A DNA stretch of 64,000 bases, taken from positions 62,001 through 126,000 of the forward strand of contig JALQPE010000174.1 of NCBI GenBank assembly GCA_030407315.1, in the 5' to 3' direction. This stretch comes from Asparagopsis taxiformis (Eukaryota; Rhodophyta; Florideophyceae; Bonnemaisoniales; Bonnemaisoniaceae). How positions within the stretch are numbered: position 1 is the first letter of the stretch; the number at the start of each line of letters is the position of its first letter. The notes under the pieces were generated by a model. The model worked only from the letters and a program-made list of their open reading frames with translations, was not told where the DNA came from and searched no databases. Both the position numbers and the translations under genes were made by a program. Shown here piece after piece: positions 20,989 through 30,677 of the stretch.

Positions 20989-22197
20989 ATGTCTCCCATT
21001 CGCAAGGCAGCTCAAGTATTCTCCGCCACCGCAATTGCTGCCGTTGTATACACTAGTACAACGGATGTCTACGCCGGACCAATTGGTACCTACATCAAAT
21101 CACTCGATCCCGAATTGGCACACAATTTGGCCATTCGAGCTGCCAAGTACAATCTTCCACCAAAATTGCCCTTCACTACCTACAAAGACCCGTCATGTCT
21201 GACGACCCATCTCTGGGGCATGCGATTCTCAAATCCAATTGGACTCGCTGCTGGCTTTGACAAACATGCCGAAGCCATCCCCGGTCTGTTCGCGCTCGGT
21301 TTCGGCTTTGTCGAAGTCGGCTCCGTGACGCCCAAACCGCAACCAGGTAATCCAACGCCACGCGTCTTCCGTCTCACAGAGGACGCCGCAATAATCAACC
21401 GATACGGCTTCAATTCGCACGGCGCATCCGTCGTAGCCGACCGCCTCACCCGCTACGACTCTGGCGGCGCCGCCCAGCATCGCATGGGCGTGCTCGGCGT
21501 CAACCTCGGCAAGAATCGTGACACCGCGGAGGAGGACGCCGTGCACGATTATCTCACTGGACTCGCCAAACTGGGCGAGCTCGCCGAGTATATTGTCATC
21601 AACGTGTCCAGTCCCAACACGCCCGGTTTGCGCAATTTGCAGGGGAAGCAAAAGCTCCGCCAGTTATTGCAGCCTGTTTTGACCGCGCGCGACACGCTTG
21701 TGTATCGCCCGCCTGTGCTGCTCAAAATTGCGCCCGATATGACGCGCGCCGAGCTGGAAGATGTTGCGCACATCTGTCTCGAACTCGCTGTGGATGGACT
21801 TATCGTGTCTAATACGACCGTTTCGCGCCAGGGATTGCAGTCTGACATGCGTACCGAGCGTGGTGGTGTTAGTGGACGGCCGTTGCGCGATATGAGCACG
21901 CAGGTGGTGCGTGATGTGTATCAGATGACGGAGGGACGCGTTCCAATCATCGGTGTGGGTGGCGTGGAAAATGGACGCGATGCTTACGAGAAAATCCGAG
22001 CGGGTGCCAGTTTGGTCCAATTGTACACCGCGTTGGCGTATCATGGACCGCGATTAATTCCGCGTATAAAGAAAGAATTGAGCGATCTGCTCGAGCGTGA
22101 CGGCTTTTCATGCGTCGCAGACGCAGTAGGTGCGGACCACACACGCTTGAAAGGTAGAGCAGCTAGTGAAGACACGATGCTAGAGGAGGCAGCATAA
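20989..22197 (+). CDS. dihydroorotate dehydrogenase (quinone), class 2 (402 aa)
   Basis: Catalyses the fourth step of pyrimidine synthesis, oxidising dihydroorotate to orotate with FMN and passing electrons to ubiquinone in the inner mitochondrial membrane. Class 2 features are visible: a short N-terminal targeting and membrane segment (residues about 5-25), then the helical quinone-tunnel domain, then the barrel. Signatures include [54 protein letters not shown] (catalytic-loop Ser), LIVSNTT and IGVGGVENG with GASLVQLYT. The C-terminus has about 30 extra residues after the usual end. The class 2 form fits a mitochondrial enzyme. Confidence 0.97.
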   Translation: MSPIRKAAQVFSATAIAAVVYTSTTDVYAGPIGTYIKSLDPELAHNLAIRAAKYNLPPKLPFTTYKDPSCLTTHLWGMRFSNPIGLAAGFDKHAEAIPGLFALGFGFVEVGSVTPKPQPGNPTPRVFRLTEDAAIINRYGFNSHGASVVADRLTRYDSGGAAQHRMGVLGVNLGKNRDTAEEDAVHDYLTGLAKLGELAEYIVINVSSPNTPGLRNLQGKQKLRQLLQPVLTARDTLVYRPPVLLKIAPDMTRAELEDVAHICLELAVDGLIVSNTTVSRQGLQSDMRTERGGVSGRPLRDMSTQVVRDVYQMTEGRVPIIGVGGVENGRDAYEKIRAGASLVQLYTALAYHGPRLIPRIKKELSDLLERDGFSCVADAVGADHTRLKGRAASEDTMLEEAA

Positions 22198-22225
22198 TAG
22201 ATTTACTCGACAGATTAACAGCATG

Positions 22226-23362
22226 CTATGCACTATTGGGTGCATCGTCGGAATGCGCAAACCAAGGGTGAGCAAGTGCATCTCTAGCGGACAATCGTTC
22301 TTGCGGATCCTCTCTCAACAGCCCTTGCAGCAAGTTTTTAGCATCATCTGAAATCCTGGACCACTCGGAGCCGACGAGCGAAAAGCGGCCCCGCACCACA
22401 AGTTCTAATGTTTCCTGAATAGTCTCACCAGCAAAGGGATATCTTCTGGTGAGCATGATGTGCAGAATGACACCGACAGCCCATGTATCCACGACGGGGC
22501 CGTACGGCTCCTCGCGGAGCACCTCTGGCGCGACGTAATGCGGCGAGCCGACCTGGCTCTGCAACGCGACCTTGGACACGGTGCGCACGCCCACAAAATT
22601 GGCCAAACCAAAGTCGGCCAATTTGACGCGCACGGGCATGTCCTTGTTCTCACAGAGAATGTTCTTGAGCTTGAGATCGCGATGGACGATGGACTTTTCA
22701 TGCAGATAGGCCACGCCGTTGAGGATGTCGGCTAAAATGGGGCGTGCTTGCTGCTCGGAGAAACGGCCGACTTTTTTCAAAATTTCGCCCAGAGTGCCGC
22801 CCGGCATGTACTCGAGCACAATGTAGAGACGATTCTTGGTGTCGAATATGTCATAGGTGCGGACAATGTTGGGATGATTGACGCTCTTCATGACGTTGAG
22901 TTCGCGCCAGACAAATTGCAAGCCGAGTTCGTCATCGCTTTGTTTCTCGATGATCTTGACGGCGAATTTTTCGAGCGTACCGCGGTCGAGACCCATGACC
23001 ACCTTTGCAAAGGCGCCCTCGCCGAGGCTTTGGCCCAACTCGTAGTAGTCCTCGATGCGACGATTGGCAGCCTTTTGCAAGGCGTCGAGCCAATGATAGT
23101 AGTCGCCGGGATTGTCAGTGATGAGACTGACTTTTCTATCGGTGCACATGACCACGATGCGACGCGGGCCCTCGTGGCCGACCACTTCGGCGCCGAGCAG
23201 GTTCTGCTCCCACGACGGACCGGAGGTGTTCTTGACATGGCTGGAGAGCACTTGGCTTGCGAGTTTGAAATAGCGCTTTTTCTTGGTCGGGAAGACGCGC
23301 TGCTTCTTATACAACCATCCGGAGAGCTCCTCCGGCATGCCGTGGCGGAAGTTTTCGGCCAT
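22226..23362 (-). CDS. PH-domain Ser/Thr protein kinase (378 aa)
   Basis: Residues about 10-96 form a PH domain (LSGWLYKKQ, KKKRYFKL, and a final Trp in the C-terminal helix, YYHWLDALQKA). A CaMK-like kinase domain follows directly at about 102-370: GEGAFAKV glycine loop, AVKII lysine, HRDLKLKN catalytic loop, DFGLANF, and APEV after the activation segment. HRDLKLKN has Lys in place of the common Pro (HRDLKPEN). All catalytic residues (Lys, Asp, Asn, Asp) are present, so it should be active. The PH domain suggests phosphoinositide-dependent membrane recruitment, as for AKT-type enzymes, but the kinase domain looks closer to CAMK/AMPK-like kinases and no hydrophobic-motif tail is present. Confidence 0.92.
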   Translation of the reverse strand: MAENFRHGMPEELSGWLYKKQRVFPTKKKRYFKLASQVLSSHVKNTSGPSWEQNLLGAEVVGHEGPRRIVVMCTDRKVSLITDNPGDYYHWLDALQKAANRRIEDYYELGQSLGEGAFAKVVMGLDRGTLEKFAVKIIEKQSDDELGLQFVWRELNVMKSVNHPNIVRTYDIFDTKNRLYIVLEYMPGGTLGEILKKVGRFSEQQARPILADILNGVAYLHEKSIVHRDLKLKNILCENKDMPVRVKLADFGLANFVGVRTVSKVALQSQVGSPHYVAPEVLREEPYGPVVDTWAVGVILHIMLTRRYPFAGETIQETLELVVRGRFSLVGSEWSRISDDAKNLLQGLLREDPQERLSARDALAHPWFAHSDDAPNSA

Positions 23363-23889
23363 GATGAACGGGAAGGAGGGATGGCGGGGCGCGCAAATTG
23401 CGGCGTTGCGTTGACGTCGGTGTGTAATTTGTAGATGAAGAGCGACTTGGAATGTTGTACGGGCGATGTGTTGCTGTAGGGCAGTGGCAGCTGACAGTAG
23501 CAGTGTAAGCCCGACGGGGGCAGCGATGCGAAGTGATTTTCGGATGTTTACAAGAGGCTGCCCGTGTTATGATTAATGCTCGTCTGGCACGTGGAGTGGT
23601 CTGGGCCTGACCTGGCCTGGCCTCATTGTTGAATTGAAATCCAATCTGGAAACAGTGCAATTCAATGTCATCGTGCTGCAGCGCGCAATCAAATACCATC
23701 GTTTTGATGTAATGGCCGGCATCAATTACTCCAATCAATCCCCCGGCCACCTGTCACTCCCTCATACGCCATTGCGCGTGCTGCAACCTCATTGGTCCAC
23801 ATCACATTTGCATCTGTCCCACCAAATGTCATTTAGCAATCGCTTCCGCCGTGCAGCACCCCATCGAATCATTCATCTCCCACATCAAA
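23363..23889. other. shared intergenic space of divergent genes
   Basis: Separates the PH-kinase (-) from the PLP decarboxylase (+). An open frame of about 147 codons on the minus strand here lacks motifs. No gene supported. Confidence 0.55.
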
Positions 23890-25188
23890 ATGCGCTCCAC
23901 CAACGCGCCGCCGCCGCTCACCGCCTCTCGTATGCGCATTCAATCCGTACTACAGGCCGCCATTTCCGCAACGCAACTCTCCGACCAGACGCCCAGCGCC
24001 GTCTTCTACGACCTCACCGCCTTTGAGCAGTCCTGTACACAACTGGTACGCGCCTTCCCGCCCTCTACACTCCACGGTTTCGCACTCAAGGCATGCCCGC
24101 TCGTCAGCGTCGTCCGCCTCGCCCATCAGTACGGGCTCGGCGGCGAATGCGCCTCCATTGCTGAACTTGCCGTCTGCGCCCATGCCGATATCCCGCCCCA
24201 GTTTGTCATCTATGATAGTCCGGCAAAGACAGACGCGCACATTCGACACGCCCTGCTGGCCGGTATTCATATCAATGCCGATAGTCTGCAGGAAGTGCAA
24301 AATATTCAGCGTATTCGCGACACACTTCCAACTAGCTCGTCGTCTACCGTTGGTTTGCGAATAAATCCGCAGATAGGTTCCGCTTCTATCGCAGAAACCT
24401 TCACCGCTGGTGCGTCGTGTAAGTTTGGTGAGCCGTTGAAAGAGGTTGGTGAGCAGATTAAAAAGGCTTTTGTTCAGTTTCAACATCTTGTTTGTATACA
24501 TATTCATGTCGGCTCGCAGGGATGCAAGCCGGATTTACTCATTGAATGTTGCAAGGCTGCTGCAGATCTGGCCGATGAAATTAATGAAATGGCGCCCGAA
24601 TCAGTGAAGATTATTGATTTGGGTGGCGGTTTATCCGTGGAATATTTCGACGATGACCAATCGTACACTTTCGAAGAACACGTCGCCAGATTAATTGAGT
24701 CCTGTCCCAATTTGTTCCGCTACCGTCTAATGACCGAGTTTGGACGCAGAGTAATTACAAAATCGGCTTTCATTGCTGCCCGTGTGCAATGTGTGAAAAA
24801 ATCGGGCGGAAAAACGTTTGTGATTTGTCACGTTGGCGCAGATCTCCTCATGAGACCGGCGTATCAGCCGCACAAGTGGGGGCATCGCATTGAATTGTAC
24901 GATCAGCATGGCGTCCAGAAGGACGGTGCGCTGCATACCATGGATGTCGCAGGTCCCTTGTGTTTTGCTGGCGATATTATCAAGAGAGATGCCCAATTAC
25001 CCATGCCGCAACCGGGCGATATTATAGTAGTTAGGGATTGCGGAGGTTACACCCTGTCCATGTTTTCCAAGCATACGAGCCAGCTCATGCCCGGTGTGTA
25101 CGGATATAGAGAGGATAATCCGAGCCAATTTACAGTGTTGAAGAGGCCGGAAACCGTTGAGGACGTGGTCAATTATTGGAACGTGTAG
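23890..25188 (+). CDS. fold-type III PLP-dependent amino-acid decarboxylase (432 aa)
   Basis: Group IV decarboxylase (alanine-racemase fold), the family of ornithine, diaminopimelate, arginine and carboxynorspermidine decarboxylases. Visible sites: PLP lysine in FALKACPL, HIHVGSQG, the phosphate-binding GGGLSVEYF, and TEFGRRV (family: EPGR). The C-terminal active-site Cys/Asp pair lies in AGPLCFAGDII. Ornithine decarboxylase usually has CDxxD and DAP decarboxylase CExxD here, so CFAGD does not identify either. Substrate is therefore open: a polyamine precursor or a diaminopimelate-like acid. The first ATG in frame is at 23890; the frame is open further up but without ATG. The short N-terminus shows no clear transit peptide. 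Confidence 0.88.
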   Translation: MRSTNAPPPLTASRMRIQSVLQAAISATQLSDQTPSAVFYDLTAFEQSCTQLVRAFPPSTLHGFALKACPLVSVVRLAHQYGLGGECASIAELAVCAHADIPPQFVIYDSPAKTDAHIRHALLAGIHINADSLQEVQNIQRIRDTLPTSSSSTVGLRINPQIGSASIAETFTAGASCKFGEPLKEVGEQIKKAFVQFQHLVCIHIHVGSQGCKPDLLIECCKAAADLADEINEMAPESVKIIDLGGGLSVEYFDDDQSYTFEEHVARLIESCPNLFRYRLMTEFGRRVITKSAFIAARVQCVKKSGGKTFVICHVGADLLMRPAYQPHKWGHRIELYDQHGVQKDGALHTMDVAGPLCFAGDIIKRDAQLPMPQPGDIIVVRDCGGYTLSMFSKHTSQLMPGVYGYREDNPSQFTVLKRPETVEDVVNYWNV

Positions 25189-25479
25189 TCGTTCGAGATG
25201 GTCAAGTTGTCCTACAAATCTCGTGAGCGTCACGTGACCCGTCAGCTTGAAAATTTTCCATCATTTCAAAATTTTTTCATAATGTCCAAACTGTACTGTC
25301 AGAACGAATCGCGATCGCGACCGCTCGCATCACGATTACCGAATGCTACGTAAACCAAATGCGAAGTCAAAAGACTTGTCAATCACACTCTAATATCCTA
25401 GTCAACATATCTTCTTCCTCACTGGTCGCCAACTAATCCTAACCAACAATTAACTTTTCCCCCCACACCCACCACCAAA

Positions 25480-26535
25480 ATGGCAACCACAATCCGTCAA
25501 ATGCCCCTCGTATGTCCAGGTCACAATCGCGGCATCGTCGAGCTACAATATTCCCCACCCGGTCCAGAAGGCACCTTTCTCATGTCCGCCTGTCTCGACG
25601 GTAGTCCAATGCTGCGCGACGGCGTAAGCGGCGATTGGATAGGCTCCTTCATCGGACATAAAGGCGCTGTCTGGGGCGCATGTATCTCACCGGACACCTC
25701 TCTCGCCGCCACAGCTGGTGCCGATTTCACCGCCAGACTCTGGGATGCCGTCACTGGCACCTGCAAAACCGTTCTCACACAAAAGCACATCTGCAAGAGC
25801 GTCGCTTTCTCGTCTGACGCCACTCGTCTGCTCACAGCTGGCAACACAAATTGCATCAATATCTACGATGTCAACGCATGTGAAGACACGCCCGTGGCCC
25901 TTCTGGCTCCGAAGGACCCCGCTTCGAAAACTACCGTTAAACTGGCCAGATATGTGCGCTCAGGTAGTAACATAGTCGTATCCGCTACGTCGGGCGCCAG
26001 TGAGGAAAAAGTGGTTTCCATATGGGATGTACGTTCCGGATCGGTGGAGCGTACTTTGCCACTGGGTGCGGTTGCTAAATCGGGAGAGATATCGTCGGAT
26101 GGTAATTTACTTACGGTTACTGCGGATGATGCCACGCTTTCTGTGTACGATTTGCAGCGTATGGAGCGCATTCTCAAGTTGGACGTACCCGATGCGACAG
26201 AGAGTGCCAGTTTGCGCTATCCGCAGATGGACATGATGGTCACTGGTGGACAGGATCTTACCGTTCGTCGCTTTGAAGTTTCAAAGAACGGCTCAGTGGT
26301 AGAGGCTGAATCGAATCGCGGACATCATGGGCCTGTTTGGGTGTTGCGTTTTGCTCCAGACGGACAGAGCTATGCGAGCGGGTCGGATGACGGTACCATT
26401 CGTATATGGTATGTTCTGTTTTTCTCGTTGGATGTGCCATGAAGGTTTTTCTATTGTATTGCTAACATTTTGTTGTTCCACTCGCTCTTCCCATTGTTTA
26501 GGAAAACTTCCTTAGACCCGTCCCTCGTGGCCTAA
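25480..26535 (+). CDS. STRAP/UNRIP-like WD40 protein, one intron (320 aa)
   Basis: A seven-bladed WD40 protein matching serine-threonine kinase receptor-associated protein (STRAP), which works with the SMN complex in snRNP assembly and in signalling. Repeats are visible, e.g. GHKGAVWGACISPD with ARLWDA, and the last blade GSDDGTIRIW. The unspliced frame runs on into an unlikely hydrophobic tail. A 93-nt intron at 26409-26501 solves this: donor TATG|GTATGT, branch TGCTAAC at about 26460-26466, acceptor TTTAG. Joining gives IRIWKTSLDPSLVA and a stop at 26533-26535. The exon 2 coding part is only 34 nt. Confidence 0.9.
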
Positions 26536-26815
26536 GGCCGGCCATCCATTCGCTTGGAATTGATTGTCTACAGACATGCCGAAAAACCGAATCCGGTGTG
26601 GATGGAGTGAGGCAGAGCGTTTTTGTCGCACGTGTCCTTGTCGTCAGAAGCGTCGCGGCATTTTCAGCATATCGTCAGTTTGCGTAACAAGTAAGCAGCT
26701 CATTTTCCTTTGCGCTGTTGCGGCGGACGAGCACAGCTGCTACTTTCGGGGTGTGCGTAATGTTTAATACGTTTGTTGCTTCTACGATTTTACATTGTAC
26801 AGCGGTGCAAACACA
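26536..26815. other. intergenic between convergent STRAP and NPL4
   Basis: Contains the 3' ends of both genes. No coding signal supported. Confidence 0.55.
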
Positions 26816-28156
26816 TCACGAGGACGTCATGCCCTCAATCATGAGTCTGTACCCTTCGCCAATATCTTCGCTTTGTGATTTCACGGCGGCAGCAAGTCCA
26901 GGCATGTCTGTATTCATATCGAACATATTGGAAAGGAATAGAAGCACATGGAAATCTGCCAGCCTCTTGTGATATGGGATCGACTCATCGGAGACAACCT
27001 TCTTAAGATCTGCAGGCCCTTGTGGCGCGAGTTCTCGATTTTCGACGGCGAACGATGTGCGAAGCCAACTATCACAGCTCTTAATCGGGATGTTGAGGAG
27101 GAAGAACTCTGTGTGAACCTTCTTTGTATCCTTGCCCTCTACAAGCACTGTTTCCTTACAAGAAACGCGCCCACCGTTAGCTTTCTGCTTATCGTCGTCT
27201 TCGAAGATACCAGCTTCGTACATTTCAATAGCCAAATCTGATATCTGATAAGCCTCAAATACCGTCTCGCCCGTTTCAGTCGCGCTCACTACGAGCACAA
27301 CAAACGAGCGACGATCCTCTTCACTTAGTGCACTAGCCATACGCGCTGCGGTAACAACATCCAGTGCTGATAGAATACACTTACGTGGTCGTGCAGAAAA
27401 TACCAAACCAACTCTCTTCAATCCCAACATCGGAGCAATTGCATCAGCTCGCTGTGTCATATCACCAGCCTCCTCCCCTTGAAGGAGCTGGTACTGGTCA
27501 GCACTTCCGCGTTGTGGCGGTTCATAAATAGCCAAAATCTCGGTCTCATTCGTCTCGTCGTTCACCTGTCCATAACATATACCCAATCTCTGCTGCGAGA
27601 AGCCGGTCTTCGCAATGTAAGCCTGAAAATTCTCTGCCGCATCATTAGCAACTGCCGCGGCGGCCGCGTACGGCTTCTCCTGCGGCGCAATCTTAAACTT
27701 GAGAGCTTCCAATGCCTCCATAACAGCGATGCTCATCCCCCTCCCTTTCCACTTGGCAAGTTCTGCCTGATAGCGAGCGCGCTTATCCTCCTTGGGCATG
27801 CAATTTTCGCACATGCCGCGCATGCCGGTTTTGCAGCACGCGCGGTTGGCGTCTGCGCCACCGGGCTTGGCAGCGGCAGTCGGCGGCTGTTTGGTCGTAC
27901 TCGCGTCTGTTGATTTGGACGCAGACGCAACGTCGGCGGGCGTGGGTTTTGAGACGCCCTTTATGAACACAAAATCACCATGGCGCGCTCGATCAAACTG
28001 GAACGGCTGCGTGAATTTGGGATCCGAATAGAGAGAGAATTGACCGTCGGTGACGTCGAGCGCTTCGATTTTGGCACCGAGGTCTGCGAGACCGTCGGTG
28101 TCTGACAGTGTTATGCGTTGTGTCACACCTGACGGAAGGCGAATGCGCAGAATCAT
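26816..28156 (-). CDS. NPL4: NPL4 homologue, CDC48/p97 ubiquitin cofactor (446 aa)
   Basis: NPL4 pairs with UFD1 to recruit ubiquitylated substrates to the CDC48/p97 unfoldase in ER-associated and nuclear degradation. The N-terminus is a ubiquitin-like (UBX-type) domain (MILRIRLPSGVTQRITL). A Cys-rich block near residues 105-125 (CCKTGMRGMCENCMP) corresponds to the zf-NPL4 region, and the MPN-like NPL4 core follows (ICYGQVNDETNETEILAIYEPPQ, then LGLKRVGLVFSARPRK). Length fits the plant type, which lacks the C-terminal NZF finger of animals; none is seen here either. The Ala/Thr/Pro linker at 70-105 is low complexity. Confidence 0.93.
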   Translation of the reverse strand: MILRIRLPSGVTQRITLSDTDGLADLGAKIEALDVTDGQFSLYSDPKFTQPFQFDRARHGDFVFIKGVSKPTPADVASASKSTDASTTKQPPTAAAKPGGADANRACCKTGMRGMCENCMPKEDKRARYQAELAKWKGRGMSIAVMEALEALKFKIAPQEKPYAAAAAVANDAAENFQAYIAKTGFSQQRLGICYGQVNDETNETEILAIYEPPQRGSADQYQLLQGEEAGDMTQRADAIAPMLGLKRVGLVFSARPRKCILSALDVVTAARMASALSEEDRRSFVVLVVSATETGETVFEAYQISDLAIEMYEAGIFEDDDKQKANGGRVSCKETVLVEGKDTKKVHTEFFLLNIPIKSCDSWLRTSFAVENRELAPQGPADLKKVVSDESIPYHKRLADFHVLLFLSNMFDMNTDMPGLAAAVKSQSEDIGEGYRLMIEGMTSS

Positions 28157-28356
28157 GTTGGTGGGCAGCGCCAGCTGGTTGGATGCGGTAGTATCGGAAC
28201 GGGAGGATGTTTAGAGAAAGCGGAACAAGATTTATAAGTTAGCGGAGCAATTCGGTGTCCAAATATGGACATGGATGAACTAATTTGCAAATAAAAAATA
28301 AAGAGTCTAGATCATTCGCCCTCCAGCACACTGAGCAATGATCGTACGTAAGCGAG

Positions 28357-29028
28357 TCATAAATTATACGTCACGTCGTGTGTCCATTCAAATCGGCAGC
28401 GCTCAGACATTTCCGTCTCCAACATGTCTATCTTGGGCGATAGGTTCACCGTTGGAACCTCCGCACACATTTTCGGCAACTTGTCCACCATTATCTCACG
28501 CAGACGCTTTGCGCGTTCCTCCGAATCTCTGCGGTAAAACTTCTTCAATCGCTCCCTAAATGGCAACAATTGCCTCCATTTCATCTTGATCTGCTTCATA
28601 CAAAGCCCATTCGAGCCAACCTGGCTTTTCTGTATTTCAACCAGCACGCTGTACGGACTTCCCTGCCCCTTCAACTTTATAACCGCTCGCATAAACTCCG
28701 CCTCAAGCTCCTCGGTCCACACGAAATTTCGTCGCCGCGCCTCCCTTGCATCTCGCAGCTCCTGTCGGCGCTGCCTCCTCTTCTCGATTCCCATCCTCGC
28801 TTTGCTTCTCTCTTCCAGTTGCATCCTTTGTAAATTCTCCTTTGTCCGTGCTTGTAGATGCGCAGTCGCCAGAGTCAGACTGATTTGGTGATGCATCGTT
28901 GGTAAGCATTGACTTTTGTGCTCATCACGTCCATTTCCAAACAATGCTTTGCTGCGCCGCTGTCCGATGTACTCAATTGTTTCTTTCAGACCCTCCACCA
29001 CGTGCGAGTCCGCTCTCAGACATTCCAT
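28357..29028 (-). CDS. GARP/Myb-SANT-like DNA-binding protein (223 aa)
   Basis: A central segment, FVWTEELEAEFMRAVIKLKG followed by a helix and MKQIKMKWRQL, matches the pattern of a single Myb/SANT repeat of GARP type (W..ELE..F..AV..L.G). It is preceded by a highly basic coiled helix (RMGIEKRRQRRQELRDAREA) that may act as a nuclear signal or dimerisation helix. The rest has no recognised domain. A nuclear transcription or chromatin role is likely but the target is unknown. The ATG at 29028 is the first in frame. Confidence 0.55.
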   Translation of the reverse strand: MECLRADSHVVEGLKETIEYIGQRRSKALFGNGRDEHKSQCLPTMHHQISLTLATAHLQARTKENLQRMQLEERSKARMGIEKRRQRRQELRDAREARRRNFVWTEELEAEFMRAVIKLKGQGSPYSVLVEIQKSQVGSNGLCMKQIKMKWRQLLPFRERLKKFYRRDSEERAKRLREIMVDKLPKMCAEVPTVNLSPKIDMLETEMSERCRFEWTHDVTYNL

Positions 29029-29214
29029 GCTCTCTCAACGTGACATTGTCATAGTCATTCCATTAGCAACAATAGCTTGCTCGCCTCTTATCTCCGCACA
29101 AGTTAAATCCGTTCGCGAATTGGCGACCAATATTTATTGCAGACATAACGTTTCAGAAATCATACTCCCGTTATGCCTCCATTCTCCAGTTAGTTCAATC
29201 GTTACACCTACCAG

Positions 29215-30318
29215 CTACGTCAACGTCCCCTCCCGTTGATTCTTCTCAAAGGAAGACACAACTCCACGATGCCGAACTGCATTTGGATGCATGACGACAG
29301 TCTTCCTCCTTTGACTTTTACACATCCGATCCGCCAACCAGTCTACAGGTGCCTCATCATAATTGCTCGTAATATACTTCACAAAAGCACGCGCTCTCTC
29401 AACCTCCCAGACACGCGCAACCATATTAGAAGAGGACAACTCCTGTCCATCCTGTTTCTCGCTTGAATCCGGCAAATCAAACAGAGAAGCGCTACAATAT
29501 CGAATCATCCTCATACGTCCCTGCTCATTAACAAATACACTCTCCTCCATATTTGCCTCACACCACGCCACAACCTCCTTTATCCGCTGTGAGAACAACA
29601 CATCATCCTGCACGACGATCACAAATCGTCCAGAAGCGGCCTGCGCACATCGACGTAAAACCTGTGCGTAATCCAGCGCCTCCTTGGATCTCCACCGAAC
29701 CCGCTCTTCTGAGTCACCGAGCGTAAGTTTCCGCGGCGGAGATAACTCACCCTCTTCCCGATACGATATACTCAACCACGACGGAAGCGACACGGCGTCC
29801 CAACCGGCGGTTTTCGAAAACACAGAATGGATCCAAGACGGCTGTCGCGATCTGTGCCCGCTCCCAGTGCGAATGTCCATGTCAAACACAACGAGCCGGC
29901 GCAGATCGGTGCTGCCATTCGTCGCAAGTCGCCAGCTTTTCACAGCATTGGAAACATATTCGACCGATCCGTCGCCTCGCGTCACGGTTGGCATGCACGC
30001 GAGTGTGCGATTGGCGAATTGCGCCGGTATGTCATCCTCGAAGGGAATGACGCCATGTGAGATGGCGTCTTCTGCATCGCTTTCAGTTTGCGTGGAAAGG
30101 AGAATGGCGCGCCGATCGACTGGGATTGTGGAGATTGTGATGTAGTATTTCACCAACCAGAGGAATGTGGTTCCTAGTATTGCAACGATTGCCGCAATGG
30201 TGATCGGTCGGGAATGAGATGAGGGGGCCAGAACAGTGCGCAAGTCTGGCGCATTTTGTTTGGATGTTGGTGGTTTAGGATTCGCTGCGACATTTGTACG
30301 ACGGCGCGGTGTGGTCAT
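29215..30318 (-). CDS. type II membrane glycosyltransferase, PGAP4/MGAT4-like (367 aa)
   Basis: A short Lys/Pro cytosolic tail is followed by one membrane anchor (residues about 38-60, PITIAAIVAILGTTFLWLVK) and a lumenal domain, as in Golgi enzymes. FVIVVQDDVLFSQRI holds a DxD-like acidic motif of GT-A folds. The C-terminal VMHPNAVRHRGVVSSF resembles the 'P..hxHxG..SS' element near the end of PGAP4 (GPI side-chain GalNAc transferase) and GnT-IV enzymes. The donor and acceptor are not determined. There is a potential N-glycosylation site at NRTL. Confidence 0.6.
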   Translation of the reverse strand: MTTPRRRTNVAANPKPPTSKQNAPDLRTVLAPSSHSRPITIAAIVAILGTTFLWLVKYYITISTIPVDRRAILLSTQTESDAEDAISHGVIPFEDDIPAQFANRTLACMPTVTRGDGSVEYVSNAVKSWRLATNGSTDLRRLVVFDMDIRTGSGHRSRQPSWIHSVFSKTAGWDAVSLPSWLSISYREEGELSPPRKLTLGDSEERVRWRSKEALDYAQVLRRCAQAASGRFVIVVQDDVLFSQRIKEVVAWCEANMEESVFVNEQGRMRMIRYCSASLFDLPDSSEKQDGQELSSSNMVARVWEVERARAFVKYITSNYDEAPVDWLADRMCKSQRRKTVVMHPNAVRHRGVVSSFEKNQREGTLT

Positions 30319-30677
30319 GGTTAAGTTGACGAGTGTTTCGCTGCTTTGATGGTTGTGAGTGGAAATTGCTCACTGGCGTTGGTGCTCTCAAGCGAACAGA
30401 AATTAATGTGGTAATCTAGAATACTGTGTTTATGGTTCGTTGTTTCTAATATCTCAATCAAGGCCATCCATTGGTTGTGACCAATCCAATCATTGAAAAT
30501 TCGTCTATCCCTGACATGCCAATATTCTCTGCTTGAATATAACGTAGACAACATGACTCTCATGCTTTACGTTTTGGGGTTTACAAAAGCGGCATCCAAA
30601 CCTCGCGAAGAAAACAGCAAAGTATCACCGAAGGACAGATGCAATTAATTTATACAACTACGACATCGATATTCCGT
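30319..30677. other. intergenic between two minus-strand genes
   Basis: Includes a weak 80-codon ATG frame at 30321-30563 on the minus strand with no motif; I do not support it as a gene. Confidence 0.45.

Noticed and set aside
22748..23434. 228-codon plus-strand frame
   Set aside because: Antisense of the PH-domain kinase; no motif, while the opposite strand has complete kinase signatures.
23890..25188. Calling the PLP enzyme ornithine decarboxylase
   Set aside because: The C-terminal specificity segment is CFAGD, not CDxxD, so only the family can be stated.
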